Assembly (NCBI GenBank): GCA_008080595.1
Contig: VIKI01000034.1
Coordinates: 8,948-60,261, forward strand
Direction of reading: 5' to 3'
Source: Comamonadaceae bacterium
GTDB taxonomy: Bacteria > Pseudomonadota > Gammaproteobacteria > Burkholderiales > Burkholderiaceae_C
Length of the DNA: 51,314 nt
Below the pieces are notes generated by a model. That model saw only the letters and a list, made by a program, of their open reading frames with translations, was not told where the DNA came from and made no database searches. Positions 51,190 through 51,314 of the stretch are shown here, in pieces (the stretch's first letter is position 1; each line of letters starts with the position of its first letter). The position numbers and the translations under genes are program-made.

Positions 51190-51314
51190 ATGTTAGAAAA
51201 CCCTCTGTGCCCCGATGTTGGAATCGACATCGAGACCAATGTTGAAACTGATGTCGAGCCCGGCAAATCCCCACTGCCAGCTAAAACCGTCAAAGCGGAT
51301 GAACCGGATGAACC
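51190..51314 (+). CDS. Start of an unrecognised gene, cut by the window end
   Basis: From ATG 51190 the frame is open to the last base and gives about 41 residues, acidic and Pro-rich (MLENPLCPDVGIDIETNVET...). An AAAGGA ribosome-binding site lies upstream. It follows the two unrecognised genes on the same strand, so it is probably a third gene of that set. Nothing can be said of its function from this part. Confidence 0.5.
   Translation, partial: MLENPLCPDVGIDIETNVETDVEPGKSPLPAKTVKADEPDE

Overview
The window is a betaproteobacterial chromosome segment, most likely from the Comamonadaceae (a Rhodoferax- or Polaromonas-like organism). The pointers are an OxyR with both redox cysteines, the glpRK / glpSTPQ-DUF2160-glpV-glpD glycerol locus typical of that group, Comamonad-style tgt, queA, recG and ubiA, and four copies of a short palindromic repeat of a kind I recall from that family. 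This placement is inference from gene content; there is no rRNA gene here.

Layout. 1-8 kb: tRNA-queuosine genes (tgt, and queA broken by an internal deletion), a DUF4143 ATPase, an HD-GYP phosphodiesterase and an OmpA-like lipoprotein, interleaved with three toxin-antitoxin loci: two vapBC pairs and a parD-like antitoxin whose partner toxin is wrecked. A decayed fragment of recG lies about 1 kb upstream of the intact recG. 8-14 kb: recG, a DUF2007 protein, a CBS-domain protein, oxyR, ubiA, a secreted Lys/Ala-rich protein and proC; a long imperfect palindrome sits between the CBS gene and oxyR. 14-24.5 kb: divergent glycerol regulon. glpR-glpK run left; the ABC importer genes glpSTPQ, a DUF2160 membrane protein, glpV and glpD run right. 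Glycerol would be imported, phosphorylated by GlpK and oxidised by GlpD, but glpD is interrupted by a deletion. 24.5-33.6 kb: spc and alpha operons (rplN to rplQ with secY, infA and rpmJ), visibly more A/T-rich than the flanks, closed by an initiator tRNA gene and a terminator.

33.7-51.3 kb is accessory DNA. It holds a broken UvrD-like helicase with ankyrin-like repeats and a possible RelE-like N-terminus, an IS91-type element carrying both a tyrosine recombinase and a Y2/HUH transposase, a GST, a DUF4365 protein, a decayed OLD-type ATPase, a complete four-gene Qat anti-phage operon (qatABCD), a truncated second IS91-type copy, and a phage/ICE-type module (XRE regulator, excisionase-like protein, 464-residue integrase) followed by three unrecognised ORFs running off the end.

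The most unusual signal is mutational. queA, proC, glpD and the helicase gene each appear to lack roughly 50-80 bp from a conserved stretch (three frameshifting, one in frame), glpV carries a perfect 24-bp tandem duplication, and one palindromic repeat has been absorbed in frame into ubiA. Either this genome is accumulating short-repeat-mediated rearrangements, or the assembly contains systematic short deletions; read mapping would decide.
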